DNA from: Acholoe squamosa
Lineage: Eukaryota > Annelida > Polychaeta > Phyllodocida > Polynoidae
NCBI GenBank assembly: GCA_949317995.1
Contig: OX439041.1
Location: 17,515,501-17,579,500 of the forward strand
DNA length: 64,000 bases
Reading direction: 5' to 3'
Positions 8,072-18,873 of this stretch are shown in pieces. Position 1 is the stretch's first letter; the number at the start of each line of letters is the position of its first letter. The notes below the pieces were generated by a model. That model saw only the letters and a program-made list of their open reading frames with translations, was not told where the DNA came from and did no database searches. A program made the position numbers and the translations under genes.

Positions 8072-11000
8072 ATGAATCTTTTAAGTACTCCAATTGGCCT
8101 GCATCGAGTTGATGTCTGCATGGTATTGATGCTGGGTGTTTTGATAAGCCGACTGTCATCAACTAAAGGTACATATCAAAAGTACCTCCATTTGGGATAT
8201 CAAGACTATATTATTATTATAAAAAAGAGACCAATAATTGTTTATGTAGAATATTCTTGTACTCTAGATTACTGGACTCACAATGTTGCCACAACACGAG
8301 GGTTATGTATATTTGCCTTTTATCTTTATCCTCAAGAAATTCCTAGAGTGAGATGTGTAATCAAATATAATATTTCAAGTCTTCCTCATCACTTTCACTC
8401 TCACAAGCAAAATTCACCAAATAAAATGTTGCACTTGACTCTGGCTGTAGCTGTTATATGAACGTCAAGTAAACACCTTATTATCTGTTTTCTGTAAGTT
8501 AAATCTTTTATACAGGTACATGTAGATACAGTATAAACAGTGCCCATGCTGCTGCCCGGTATAACGTGTCAGGAGGACGAAACCCGTACTTTACCTATAG
8601 CTGTACATCACCGTGTGTGGACAGTGACTTAGAGGTTCATGTACTCAGTATGCAGAGACCATACAATCCAGAGAATACCTCTCAACTTGGGAAAAATGAG
8701 ACAGTATTAGTATGTGCCTGATTTCTACATTAATGTAAAGTATGTTACATGCATGGAGAAGTATAAAATTAATTATCTTGAAATTAGAACGGGTAGAAGT
8801 CACATAATCCTGATCATCATTGTCAAAATTTCAACAAAGTGAGATCTTCATTTCTGTGAGTGATATTATGTATATAATTGTTTTTGGACCAGGTTACTCT
8901 TGAAGCCCTTAGGCCAACCAATATCGTACTTGTACTAATAAATCAAGAGCCAGTTCATTGGCATATCACGAGGCCAATTGATGCCAGTATTAGGGATATT
9001 CTCTTGGTAAGTATGCATGTCTTTTCCCCAAACTCTGATATATTTTAGTCTTCACGATTATACTACATTCCTTGTAAATCCATTAGGAGTCTCATAAGGC
9101 ACATGTGTAGTACTACAAATTGATGTACAGTGCAATCTTTGTAAGAACAATATTATATATTGTAGGGGGGGGCAATAGCAGGAACAACCAGGATCAAAAT
9201 CAAATGAGAAAAAAAGATAAACTGCCGTCACTCAAGAAGTGATAACGTATGAGAGATGTTTGTGTAGCGTTTAATCCATGTTAGGGAGTGATCATTTTTT
9301 AACAACAGGGGGGGCTGGTGGGTTTGAGGGGGGGGTCAGAATGTTTTCAACCCCTTGACCAGGGGGGTTCAGAATTTTTTCAATACCTCTGATGGGGGGT
9401 CAAAATAATTTCACCTATTTTCAGTGGAAAACCCTGCGCGTTACTATAGGCTAAAAGGGGACGTTCGCACACGATTTTTACCCCCTCAAGAGAGGGGGGG
9501 TCGAAATTCTTTTCGCGCGCGCAAACCCACCAGCCCCCCCCCTGTTGTTAAAAAATGATCACTCCCTTATGAGCCAGTACTCGTGGGTTTATGGGTTCAA
9601 TAATCCATGACCGCTAATTGAACCCATAAACCCACGAGCGCTGGCTCATAACATGGATTAAGGTGTTTATTTCATAGATTCCTCCATTTTGTATTAATTT
9701 CTTACCTAATAACCCCTCAATAAAGCCAGGAGAAGAGATTTTGTTAGGCCAAGCAATCCTCCCCTGTTCGCCTTGCCAGGCCTGGTCTGTGCTAGACCAA
9801 CTTTACACACATTTTTCGGGTAGAATCCCAGCATGCCATGTCGAGTTATTAAAATGTACCGCATACATCCTTAGGCATCCTATATGAACCAGCCATGCCA
9901 ATTTTCTCCATGTTATTCAAAATATAGAAGAATCCAATCATTTTCTATACCGATACATTTCGGCACTAGCCCTGCGGCTTGGCAGCGGGGCCGATGGTCA
10001 GCTTTCTGTGTCTCTGAAGGACACAGCAGCAGCTCATTATGTAGTCTGCTTGAAGGATACAACCAACTGACCAATCAGGAGCTGGCTTCTGCTGCAGCAG
10101 CTGCATAGCTGCCTAAGACCAAGATGCTGAACTTAAATGTGATTCCAGTACCCATTCAATGCATGATAAATGCACTAATCTTTCCAGGGTGAAACTTAAA
10201 GCAGTATCTGTTCTTTGAAATAGTTGCAAATAAGTTGAAATAAAAAAAAAAAGACTGCTACGATACCGGTATTCTTCTATTTCTCACTGCTCATTATTTG
10301 CTCACTTAGGGAGTGGTCATTCTTTATGAACAAGGGGTTGTGGGTTTGAGGGCATACAAATTTAAGATCCCTGCCGAGGGGGGGGATAAATATATTCTCC
10401 TCGGCTCCAGCTTGTTGGGGCACAAAAAATTTTGACTATTGTCGAGGGGGGGGGGCGAAAACCTACCACTGTGTCCCTGAAGGATACAAGCTGACTACAC
10501 GTATTGGGTCCTTGAAGGACACTGGTAGACCACTGTGTCCTTGAAGGATACAAGTAGGCCAGTGTGTCCTCCAAGGACACAAGCAGCCCACTGCATCCTT
10601 GAAGGCTATAAGCAGCCCACTGTGTCCTTGAAGGATACAAGCAGACCACTGCATCCTTGAAGGAAACAAGGAGATCACTGTTTCCTTAACGGGTACAAGG
10701 AGACTATTGTGTCCTTGAAGGATACGAGAAGAACAATGTGTCCTTGAAGGATACAAGCAGAACACTGTGTCCTTGAAAGATATACGAGCAGAACACTGTG
10801 TCCTTGAAGAAGACAAGCAGTACACTGTGTCCTTGAAGTACACAAGCAGGCCAATGTGTCCTTGAGGGATACGAGACCATTGTGTCCTTAAAGGATACAT
10901 TTATATGTGAGTAATCAACAATTTTCTATCGACACAGTAAAAGGTACACCCTCGAGGGGGTGCACTGGCATACCTTTTACCGTGTTGACCCACACATGTT

Positions 11001-14000
11001 CTGTTACCGGATGTTCTGAGGGCAATTGAACAAAATTTGAGACCAAAATTTGTGATTACCGGAATCACTAACAATCGCTTGTCAATGACATACCTGGGAT
11101 TAGTGCACATTTACACTGCACAAAACATGCCAAAGACATTGTCAGTATAAACCACTGACTTTTCAACATCGAACCTCGCTATATTTCTCAGGGGTAGACA
11201 TTAACACTGGCCCAGTGGCCAATGGCCAGTAGTTTGGGCTGCGGGCTAGTGATTTTTCCTAAAAATCTTTTGAAACTGGCCATTGCGCCAGTAGAATATG
11301 AATGTAATATATAATGAATAGACTTGAACTCGTTGGCTTCAGGGGGTGATAGAAGCATGAGCCAGAGGCGAATGCTTCTATCAAACCCATGAAGCCAACG
11401 GGTTCGCTATGGTTCCTCTTCTATTAAGTTAATGCCCATGGCTAGTTGATAGGCCATACACCAGATGGCACGAGAGGTCATGTTGAAAAACGCAATGGCG
11501 AACACGCATGGCCAGTTGCTCGCTTCGAAAGATTAATCTTTTTTTTATATCAAATACAGCCATAATATCAAGGAATCTAGTCGACAGGGAGGTATAATAT
11601 GATTTTAACTATGTTATGTCCAAAGCATTTCGTCAGATTTGGTACATAAGCTTCAAAAATGGAGGATTTGCTTTCGTGTCAATTTGTCAAGATGTACAGT
11701 CCGCTGTTAATTTAGATCAGAACTCATATTATCCATTTTAGGAACTGAAATCAGTACCTAAACTTGATAACCATGTTATATTTGAAAATACATTGCTATA
11801 TACTAGACTGCTGGCCCAGGTGGCCAAAGGTCAAAAATGTTAGTATCTACCCCTGCTTCTAGAAGCCATGCTGCAGTGGTCAGCTTGTATCCTTCAAGGA
11901 CACAAAAGACTCCTTGTGTCCCTTAAATACCGGCACACAGTGGTGTGCTAGTGTCTTGAAGGACATGCTGGTCTTCTATATCCTCCACAGATAAACTGGT
12001 CTGCTTGTATCCTTCAAAGACACAGTGGTCTGCTTGTATCCTTCAAGGATGCAGTGGGCTGCTTGTGTCCTTGAAGGACACAGTGGGCTGCTTGTATCCT
12101 TTAAGGACACAGTGGGCTGCTTGTATCCTTCAAGGACACAGTGGGCTGCTTGTATCCTTCAAGGACACAGTGGGCTGCATATAGTTAGTGAGAGGTTGAC
12201 ACACATCCGGGCCACTACCCCGCACGGTGAAGAACTGGGTCAAGTAAAACTAAGCCAGCGTGGGTGGCAAGACGTGTCGCTATGAAAATTCATTGGATTC
12301 TTATTTATTTTGAATGTTATGAAGAAATTTGGCATGGCGTGATCATCTAGGATACCTTAGGATGTTTCCCTGTTAATAACTCCACCTGCCACCATTGAAT
12401 TCCATGTTAAATAAGTGTGCATCTACAAGCCAGTAAGTGAGATCTTCTCAAAATAATATGTCATTGGCTTTGGTTTCTTGTATCGCTCCGGCATGGAGTA
12501 ATGGACAGCTAGTCTGTCTTATGCCACAGCGGCCAGGGTTCATTTCCCCATAGGACCTGAACGGTTTTAACTGGAAATGTATGGCGAGGTTGGCTTTGTA
12601 TATCTCCCATAATTATTAACATGTCCAGATTCTAACCAAAGGCTTCTTGAAGAAGAACAAAAGGTCACAGAGTAGGGTTATGGCTGGATAATGCACGGGG
12701 GTTATGACCAAAAAAGCACTGTCCAAGCCAAAATCGTGAGATAGGCATAGGTATGCTACGCTGAGCTTCCACTTAGAGTACTCTTGCCTTATCAACAATG
12801 TCATTTCACTTTATCAGTCATATGCATAGACCTTAAGTTCTCAAGAGTCAAGTTCCTGATGACATATCATTTATATGCTATATTGATGTTGACTCCTCTA
12901 TAGTTGAAAAGGATTATACTTCAATTAGCCTAAACCAATAACCTGAAAAGGCTTTCTAATGCAGGTGTCCCATACAAACCCCAAGGCTACAGTGACTATC
13001 GATGGTGAATCTTCACATTCTCTTTCCTACTCAAACGTCTCCATTAGCGGATGGACATCATCAAAATTGGAGGAGTTTGTTAAAGCCAGATTTGGAATCT
13101 TAAGTTCTCACACAGGGGCTTATGAAGCTTCAAAATGGATACTAACAATTGGAAATTACATAAAACCACTCAGTAAGTAGACATTGATCAATTTGTTGTT
13201 GAACTGTTATTGACATGAAGAATTTAGTGCATCATAGAATATATACATTGATCACCATTTTATCAAAGTCACATATTTCAAGTTTTTTTGTTGGCCTCTT
13301 TTACATTCTGATACATAGGTGTACCTGCAACTTTGTATATATCATTTTGGAATGGCCTTCCTATTTTAGATAAAGGAAATAACATAAAAACATGGGTGGT
13401 TTATGACAATGAAGGTGTTTCCCTGATTTGACAAAATGACGACCTAGCATATAAGCAGCAGCTTATAATTAGATCAGAGCCTTTAGTGTCTCTGAACTTA
13501 GGCTTCGGCCTAGGCAGTTCTTCTTGCAGTTTTATCTAACTTTTTCAACAATGGATATTGAATGAATATCATCCTTGATAACCTAACACTTATAGCTGCT
13601 ATATATGATTTCTCAACAGAAACATCTCAAGCTGTGACTACAGCATCATTAACAGTGCGGGATACCCCTTCAACTACTACTGTTGACCCAGATTGTGGTA
13701 TGTATTAATGAATAAAAGTGAGTAAAACATAACAGATATGCGATCTAATGGGTGTGGACCACTAAAATCAACATGGCGACATGGGCCATTTTAGGCTTAG
13801 TGACATGGGACATGAACAATTTCTTAAAAGTGACATGGTGACATGAACAGTTTCTTAAAATCTACATGATGACATGACCATTTCTTAAAATTGACATGGG
13901 GACATGGCCATTTTTTAAAATCGACATGTGACATGGGGGACCCCCCATCCACACCCCCGATCTAAGATGTAACATCTGCATATTTTCTAGTGCAGCAGTA

Positions 14001-14905
14001 TGTTATTCCCTTCATGCCACTTTGCTTTGTCTGAATCGTCCATCTGATTGGATGTTAAGCATGTAGGTAAAATGTAGGGTACAATAGTAATTATCTTTTG
14101 CTAGTGCTTTGGAAACAAGATGATCTACTTTTGATTAGCGCCATTCTCTTATTAAGTGCCAATATCACTACAGAGTACATCTTGTTCGTATTTGTTTCAG
14201 TGCCTAGAAGTGAAGCCATTGGACTTGCAAACCAACGCAAGAAACGTTGCGGCAGTAAGCAATGATATTTAACCTTGTTTTTTTTTTTACTATATAAGAG
14301 ACATTATTTCTTCAAATACTGACTCATTATAGCATAATCCAACTATATTGTGCAATATTGAGGTTTATGATGGTGCCAGCTATGTAGTCATTGATATGGA
14401 GCCATTTCATATACCTGCCACTACAATTTTATGGGGTTTGGTTATTAAGGTACAATTGTATAAAGCTCTGTCTCCTAGCAAATAGCACAGCAAAAAAGTG
14501 GGACTTGCATTGCACCAAGGGAACCCTCACCCTCCACCCTAAACATCTCCCTGTGAGGGCAGTAGACTAGGTTCAGATTTCTGACAAAATTACTAATCAG
14601 TCCGTGTCTGACATGCTATACAATGTCTAGTTCAGTTTATATGAAAATTATTATTGAAATACAAAGCTTACCATTTGGATACTTTAGCTTTCTCAGTGTA
14701 AACATGCACATATTGCTTCCGTTGATTTAGATGAAATTAAATATGTATAATGTAATATTGCTTTGTATATCTAAAGAGATGTATTCATTTCTCCCTTTCA
14801 GTAAAAGACAATACACCAGAAGACCCTTCATCTATATGGTGGGCACTTTGGGGCATTGTGGTATGCATAATAGTAGGTATAGGCTTGGCTTTATCTAAAA
14901 GATGA
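8072..14905 (+). CDS. Copy A: betaglycan/endoglin orphan-domain-like type I membrane protein (7 exons)
   Basis: Exons: 8072-8168, 8516-8709, 8893-9006, 12965-13172, 13620-13697, 14201-14254 and 14802-14905 (282 aa); every junction is GT-AG and the frame is open throughout. ATG 8072 is chosen because it aligns with the start of copy B. Exon 1 encodes a signal peptide. Exons 2-4 form the extracellular domain: three Cys, EVHVLSMQRP, then IVLVLINQEPVHWHI, then RFGILSSHTGAYEASKW. The pattern EVHVL / LINxxPxxWxI / FGxxxSxTxxxEA matches what I remember of the orphan domain of betaglycan and endoglin (TGF-beta/BMP co-receptors). Exon 5 is a Thr/Pro linker, exon 6 ends in a furin-type RKKR-C site, and exon 7 is a membrane helix followed only by SKR. 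Sequons include NVS, NTS and NET. No ZP or signalling domain is present. The exon structure is firm; the family assignment is inference. Confidence 0.83.
9271..9661. mobile_element. Palindromic element interrupted by a nested G-rich MITE (intron 3 of copy A)
   Basis: A palindrome starts TTAATCCATG (9271-9280) and ends with its complement at 9661. Its left arm is split by a G-rich Tourist-like MITE at 9284-9566, flanked by TTA on both sides (9281-9283 and 9567-9569). Beyond the MITE the left arm resumes (TGAGCCAGTACTCGTGGG, from 9570) and pairs with the right arm ending at 9648, with only two mismatches. The matching arms show the pre-insertion site, so TTA is a true target duplication. Confidence 0.85.
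10309..10460 (+). mobile_element. Truncated G-rich MITE, copy 3
   Basis: It begins TTA then GGGAGTGGTCATTC and continues with GGTTGTGGGTTTGAGG, like the left ends of the other copies. No matching right end follows; the sequence passes directly into the minisatellite array at 10466. Confidence 0.6.
10466..12180. mobile_element. Foldback-like structure: inverted 29-bp minisatellite arrays (intron 3 of copy A)
   Basis: The left array (about 10466-10903) has about 15 units of a 29-bp repeat around CACTGTGTCCTTGAAGGATA. The right array (about 11877-12178) is built of the reverse complement of the same unit (TATCCTTCAAGGACACAGTG). The arrays face each other across about 970 bp. That spacer holds two further hairpins, one at 10930-10990 (ACAGTAAAAGGTACACC against its complement) and one at about 11330-11403 (TTGGCTTCA / TGAAGCCAA, GATAGAAGCAT / ATGCTTCTATC). 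Inverted terminal repeats made of short tandem units are the hallmark of foldback elements (Drosophila FB, sea urchin TU). Reading frames in the arrays are repeat artefacts. Confidence 0.6.
12484..12560 (+). repeat. tRNA-like fragment (possible SINE head) in intron 3 of copy A
   Basis: The stretch contains TGGAGTAATGGACAGC (A-box-like) and GGTTCATTTCCCC (B-box-like) at tRNA spacing. It is degenerate and has no terminator. Weak support. Confidence 0.3.
13745..13945 (+). repeat. ~40-bp tandem repeat in intron 5 of copy A
   Basis: Four to five imperfect units are built on GACATGGNGACATGNNC followed by ATTTCTTAAAAT. Intronic and non-coding. Confidence 0.7.
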
Positions 14906-15060
14906 TATTTCATTGACATTTGGGAAAACTCATTGTATTTATATCACTGTATGATTTGCATCTACCCATAAGTTACACATTATTACCAATGCACCCTATC
15001 TATTACCAATGAAATAGACATAATGTTTGAATGTTTATTGGATAGATTGCTTGATTCTGC

Positions 15061-15066
15061 AATAAA
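15061..15066 (+). terminator. Polyadenylation signal of copy A
   Basis: The first AATAAA after the copy A stop codon (TGA 14903-14905), about 155 bp downstream, in a T-rich context. A reasonable 3' end for the transcript. Confidence 0.55.
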
Positions 15067-15430
15067 AAATATCTCTTGTTGATACATCATACAGTATAAT
15101 ATTTTGTCTTTGTAACATAAAGTTATGTTGTACTTTATCAAGGGAGATGATCTACATGGCTAATCCATCTTCATGAGTGTTATTATTTAAATTGTTGATA
15201 TTGTAGCTGAATTCCCCGCAAAGGGGGTCTAGTACTTCTCGTTGTGTTCTTAAGTAAAAGGGAGGGAACTTGAAAGGAGCTTCAAGTTCGGACCACTAGG
15301 ATGGCATTAACATTACATCAATTAAGGACAGATGATGACAAGGAAAATACAGTTCGGTACATTTTACTAATAAAAGAAGTGCTCAGTATTTGTCCACAAA
15401 TCTATGTAAATAAATGAAGTTAATGCTGAG

Positions 15431-15715
15431 GGGCCAGGACATCGCTAAGCCCACATGTATGTGATAAACTATGGATAGGGGCCAGGTCTCCGCTAAGCCG
15501 AAACATAGATAAAGTTAAAGTTAAGGGGGGCCAAGACATTGCTAAGCCCACACATATGTGATAAACTATGGTTAGAGGCCAGGTCTCTGCTAAGCCGAAA
15601 CATAGATAAAGTTTAAGTTGAGGGGGCCAGTACATCGCTAAGCCCACACATGTCATATGTGATAAACTATGGATAGGGGCCAGGTCTCCGCTATGCCCAA
15701 ACATACATAAAGTTA
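15431..15715. repeat. ~96-bp tandem repeat, three units
   Basis: Units start at about 15431, 15529 and 15624 with GGCCAGGACATCGCTAAGCC and contain a second, related half (GGCCAGGTCTCCGCTAAGCC), so each unit is itself an old duplication. Non-coding satellite-like block downstream of copy A. Confidence 0.8.
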
Positions 15716-16584
15716 GACGACTCCTGCAGCCGATTTAAGGATGGTCCATAGAAGTTGAACGACTCCGGCCGAGAGATGACGGTGCTAGGTTTAGTGTTAA
15801 AGGTGTTCGGTTTCAGTGGGGTGGACCCTGGAAGGTGGGATACAGAGCTCGGTTGAGTTACTCGGACTCATGTTAAAGTTGTTTGGTTCCAGTGTATGGG
15901 GTGGACCCGGGAAGGTGCGAAGACTGCTCCTGGTTGGCAGTGAGGTGGTGGAGACTGTTCCTTGTTGGCAGTGGGGTGGTGAGCTGGTGGTGAGTTGCTC
16001 CTAGTTGGCAGTGTGTATGGTGAGAGCCAGTTTGGTTCTGCCTGACTGAGAAGGCTGGACTGCTTATATAGAGCCTAGCTGGGAGCCAGGTCAGCTGACC
16101 GGTCCAGCCAATCACAGGCTGGAATTTTTTAGACTATCTGGTGGCAAAAGCACAGAAAACCCCAAAATAATAAAAAGGGCGTAATTTCACAATTTCTAAG
16201 TATCGTGAAAGGAATCTAGATTAATAAATTAGTGGGAGACAAGTGTCTAAAATTAATGTCTGAAACTGTCCATTTAGAGCCAAAAACAGGGATTTGTCAG
16301 TGGGCCATGGATTTGTTTAAAATAAATGTGGGAAAGGAGGTCGCATCATGGGCGGGATCTGCAAGAACCAAGCAGTGTGAGGGGATGGGAATGACTACAG
16401 CGTCCTCCTTCATGGGAACGATCGGCGCAGGGCCCGGGGGAGGGAGCTCCCCGGGGGAGCTCTGTGTCAGTCCGTCCTTGGCGTCAAACGCTATACCATC
16501 ATATCATCCCATAATCTGGCAATCATTGGTTGAACTCCTGCATTCACATGTATCATACCATGAAGGCTCTACTTGAGTAGCATG
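15716..16584. other. Intergenic stretch left of the LTR element
   Basis: No gene recognised. There are short GC-rich direct repeats at 15815-16020 (GTTGGCAGTG and GGTGGTGAG motifs). The last four bases, CATG at 16581-16584, are the left target-site copy of the LTR element. Confidence 0.5.
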
Positions 16585-17432
16585 TATTAGGTATATATCA
16601 GCTAGAAACGGAATTGTGATGTAATGTAAGGTGTACTACTGCTGAGAGTAGCAATTATGATTATATCATAATCATAATTGTGGATTTATATGGATTATAA
16701 TTGTTATCACTTTTTATGATAATTATGATTTTATGAGTATCAAAATGATGGATATTTGTCAAATATCAAAATGAACTATATGTCAACAGTAACCAAGTGT
16801 CACATGTCAGAAAGCTTTCTGTGGGGTGTAGTGCACAGTAGGCCAAGGGGGTGTGAAATCCCCTGTGTGAGCTAAAGCTGGAAAGCCCACTGCAGTAGGA
16901 GAGGGGAAAAGCTGCTGTCACACCTGACTGGTGGGGCACTACTTAAACCCCTGCATCCCTGACACTGACACACACCACATCCAGCTATCTTCAAGACTAC
17001 ATGGAGTAAGGTCTTAGACCTCTTCCACCATTATCCACACCCACACTCTGGAGGACTGAGGCCAGGCTGGCCTGTGGCCTGGGTGTGCACCAGTAGACAA
17101 ATCATAAGGACTCTGTATTAGGACTGTGTTATTGTGGTAGGAACCACTATAAGGTACTGTGCTATTATATTACATGTGTTGATTGCCTTGTATCAGTTGT
17201 CATTTGATATTTGTGTTGCCATGAATAAGCTCTACGGAGTATCCTGAATAAATGCATCCTATATGTCGCAGTGACTAGTCAGTGTTTGATGCATTATAGA
17301 TCCCAGTTATAGGTATAGAGTAAATGTCAAGGGGAATGGATTTCTAACTATTATTAACATTGCTAATTGAATTACCCATAATTCAATTAGGACCTAGCTT
17401 CCCAACCAAACATTCTGCAACTCCCTTTAACA
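16585..17432 (+). repeat. 5' LTR
   Basis: 848 bp. It contains an AT-rich palindromic stretch near its start (16660-16740) and AATAAA at 17247-17252 as the likely polyadenylation signal. No strong TATA box is seen; CTACTTAAACCCC near 16945 is a possible core promoter region. Confidence 0.95.
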
Positions 17433-17434
17433 TT

Positions 17435-17450
17435 TGGCTGGTGGAGAAGT
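17435..17450 (+). other. Primer binding site
   Basis: Two bases after the LTR comes TGGCTGGTGGAGAAG. The leading TGG pairs with the 3' CCA of a tRNA, as expected for the minus-strand primer. I cannot name the tRNA from memory. Confidence 0.6.
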
Positions 17451-17469
17451 CGTACTTAATTCAGGTATC

Positions 17470-18873
17470 ATGGCAACCGCAAGGCAACTCAGTGACACTT
17501 TAGAGACCAAATTCCGAGAACTGTATAATGGTTTTGCCCAATTGTTAGAGGAGAAAACTCAAACAATGCAGGCAAATCAGACCCAGGAGGGGCAGAGAAC
17601 TTTAGACACTTTCACAGAGAGGCTGAATGCAGCTGTACAAAATGTAGGTGTGGGACAAAATAATGGTGTTCAGCAGGTGGTGATACAGGATGAGGATGTT
17701 AGGGGCCGGTGTATTAGAGCCAGACCTCCCCCTAATTTCAGAGACAGTAAATTATCAGATCCAGCACTATGGGTTAAGAGCTTTGAGAGGTATATAGAGC
17801 TGCAGGGCCCACACAGGGATGCAGATAAGACCACAAGACAGGTCTTTCCTTCATTTCTTGAGGGACCTGCAGAGGACTGGTATCACACAGACCAGATAGA
17901 AGGTTTGAGTACATGGGGAGAAGTAAAAACAGCCTTCACAGATAGATTTGGCAAACTCACCCCTAAAGACTACGACAGGTTAAGCAAATTGGTAATGGAC
18001 CCTAGTCAGACCATAGAAGACTTTATAATTGAGACCACCAGGGCATATAGGAGGTTGGGACTAAGTGATGCCAAGATGTTACATTCCTTTTCAATGGCTG
18101 TGACAGGGCCATACCAATCCAAAATTAGGGATGGCAACCCTACCTGCTTCAAGGATGCAATCAAAATCTGCCGTGATGCAGATGAAGACTTTGCCATCTA
18201 TAAGTCGCAGATGGACCATAGCCAGAATCAGAAGGTGCTGGCCATCATGCAAAAGACAATGGATGTGAGTAAAACTCATAATACTTCTCTCTCTAAGCTA
18301 GAACTGGAGCTGCAGACACTGCGGAATCAGTATGCAGCACAGCAAGCCCAGATGGCAGCACTTAAAACTCAGCAAGTGTCTGTCAGTGCTGTAGAAGCAG
18401 TTAGTGAACCTGTCAGTGAGGTTGACAAACTAAGACAGGAGCTTGCCTCTTTTAAAGAGAGTTTTAATGTGGCTGCTATGGACATCCAATGTTATAATTG
18501 CCAGAAATATGGACATATGGCAAGGGGATGTCCAGCTCCAAAGAGGAATAATGGTGGTCAGGGCCAAGGTCAAGGTCATGGTCGCAGTCGTGGGCGAGGG
18601 CGTGGCCGCGGTGGCTTCCACCATAACCAGAGGAACAACAATGGTGGCTACAACTACAACAGTGGTTACAACAACAGCAGTGGTCCCAGTGGTGGCAACC
18701 ACCATTCCAGCAGTGGGAGCAACAACTCAGGATCCAAGGACAACAGCTTCGGAGCAGTAGCTGACCGATTGGCGCGGTTGGAGGAAATGCTGAAGAAGTC
18801 AACCAGACAGCGGTCAAAGTCCCCATCCCACTACAGGAACAGCAACCAAGGTTCCAAGAGCCAGGGAAACTAG
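17470..18873 (+). CDS. gag: Gag polyprotein of the Ty3/gypsy element
   Basis: 467 aa from ATG 17470 (MATARQLSDT); the frame is also open 36 bases upstream, but without an ATG. The N-terminal 80 residues are helical and polar, residues about 85-230 hold a retrotransposon capsid domain (FRDSKLSDPALWVKSFERY, AEDWYHTDQ, MDPSQTIEDFI), and a coiled coil rich in Gln and Leu follows. A CCHC zinc knuckle, CYNCQKYGHMARGC, precedes an RGRGRGRGG patch and a Gly/Asn/Ser-rich tail, both suited to RNA binding. The product forms the particle that packages element RNA. The gene ends TAG directly after a -1 slippery heptamer, so a fraction of ribosomes should continue into pol. Confidence 0.93.
   Translation: MATARQLSDTLETKFRELYNGFAQLLEEKTQTMQANQTQEGQRTLDTFTERLNAAVQNVGVGQNNGVQQVVIQDEDVRGRCIRARPPPNFRDSKLSDPALWVKSFERYIELQGPHRDADKTTRQVFPSFLEGPAEDWYHTDQIEGLSTWGEVKTAFTDRFGKLTPKDYDRLSKLVMDPSQTIEDFIIETTRAYRRLGLSDAKMLHSFSMAVTGPYQSKIRDGNPTCFKDAIKICRDADEDFAIYKSQMDHSQNQKVLAIMQKTMDVSKTHNTSLSKLELELQTLRNQYAAQQAQMAALKTQQVSVSAVEAVSEPVSEVDKLRQELASFKESFNVAAMDIQCYNCQKYGHMARGCPAPKRNNGGQGQGQGHGRSRGRGRGRGGFHHNQRNNNGGYNYNSGYNNSSGPSGGNHHSSSGSNNSGSKDNSFGAVADRLARLEEMLKKSTRQRSKSPSHYRNSNQGSKSQGN
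18864..18870 (+). promoter_or_regulatory. -1 ribosomal frameshift site GGGAAAC
   Basis: The last sense codons of gag read G GGA AAC followed by TAG (18871-18873). GGGAAAC fits the X XXY YYZ pattern of -1 slippery sites in exactly the gag phase. The pol frame is open through this point, so slipping back one base avoids the stop. Downstream, the pyrimidine tract CTCCTCCTCCCT and the purine tract GAAAGAGAGGGGGAAGG could pair into a stimulatory stem. I infer gag-pol is made by -1 frameshifting. Confidence 0.75.

Noticed and set aside
10362..12285. Open frames in both 29-bp arrays, repeating a PSRTQW-like peptide
   Set aside because: They follow the minisatellite, whose unit length is not a multiple of three; the same peptides appear on opposite strands in the two arrays. 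No start context or splice structure.
18430..18826. Frames antisense to and overlapping the gag tail
   Set aside because: Shadows of the Gly/Asn/Ser-rich and RG repeats in gag.
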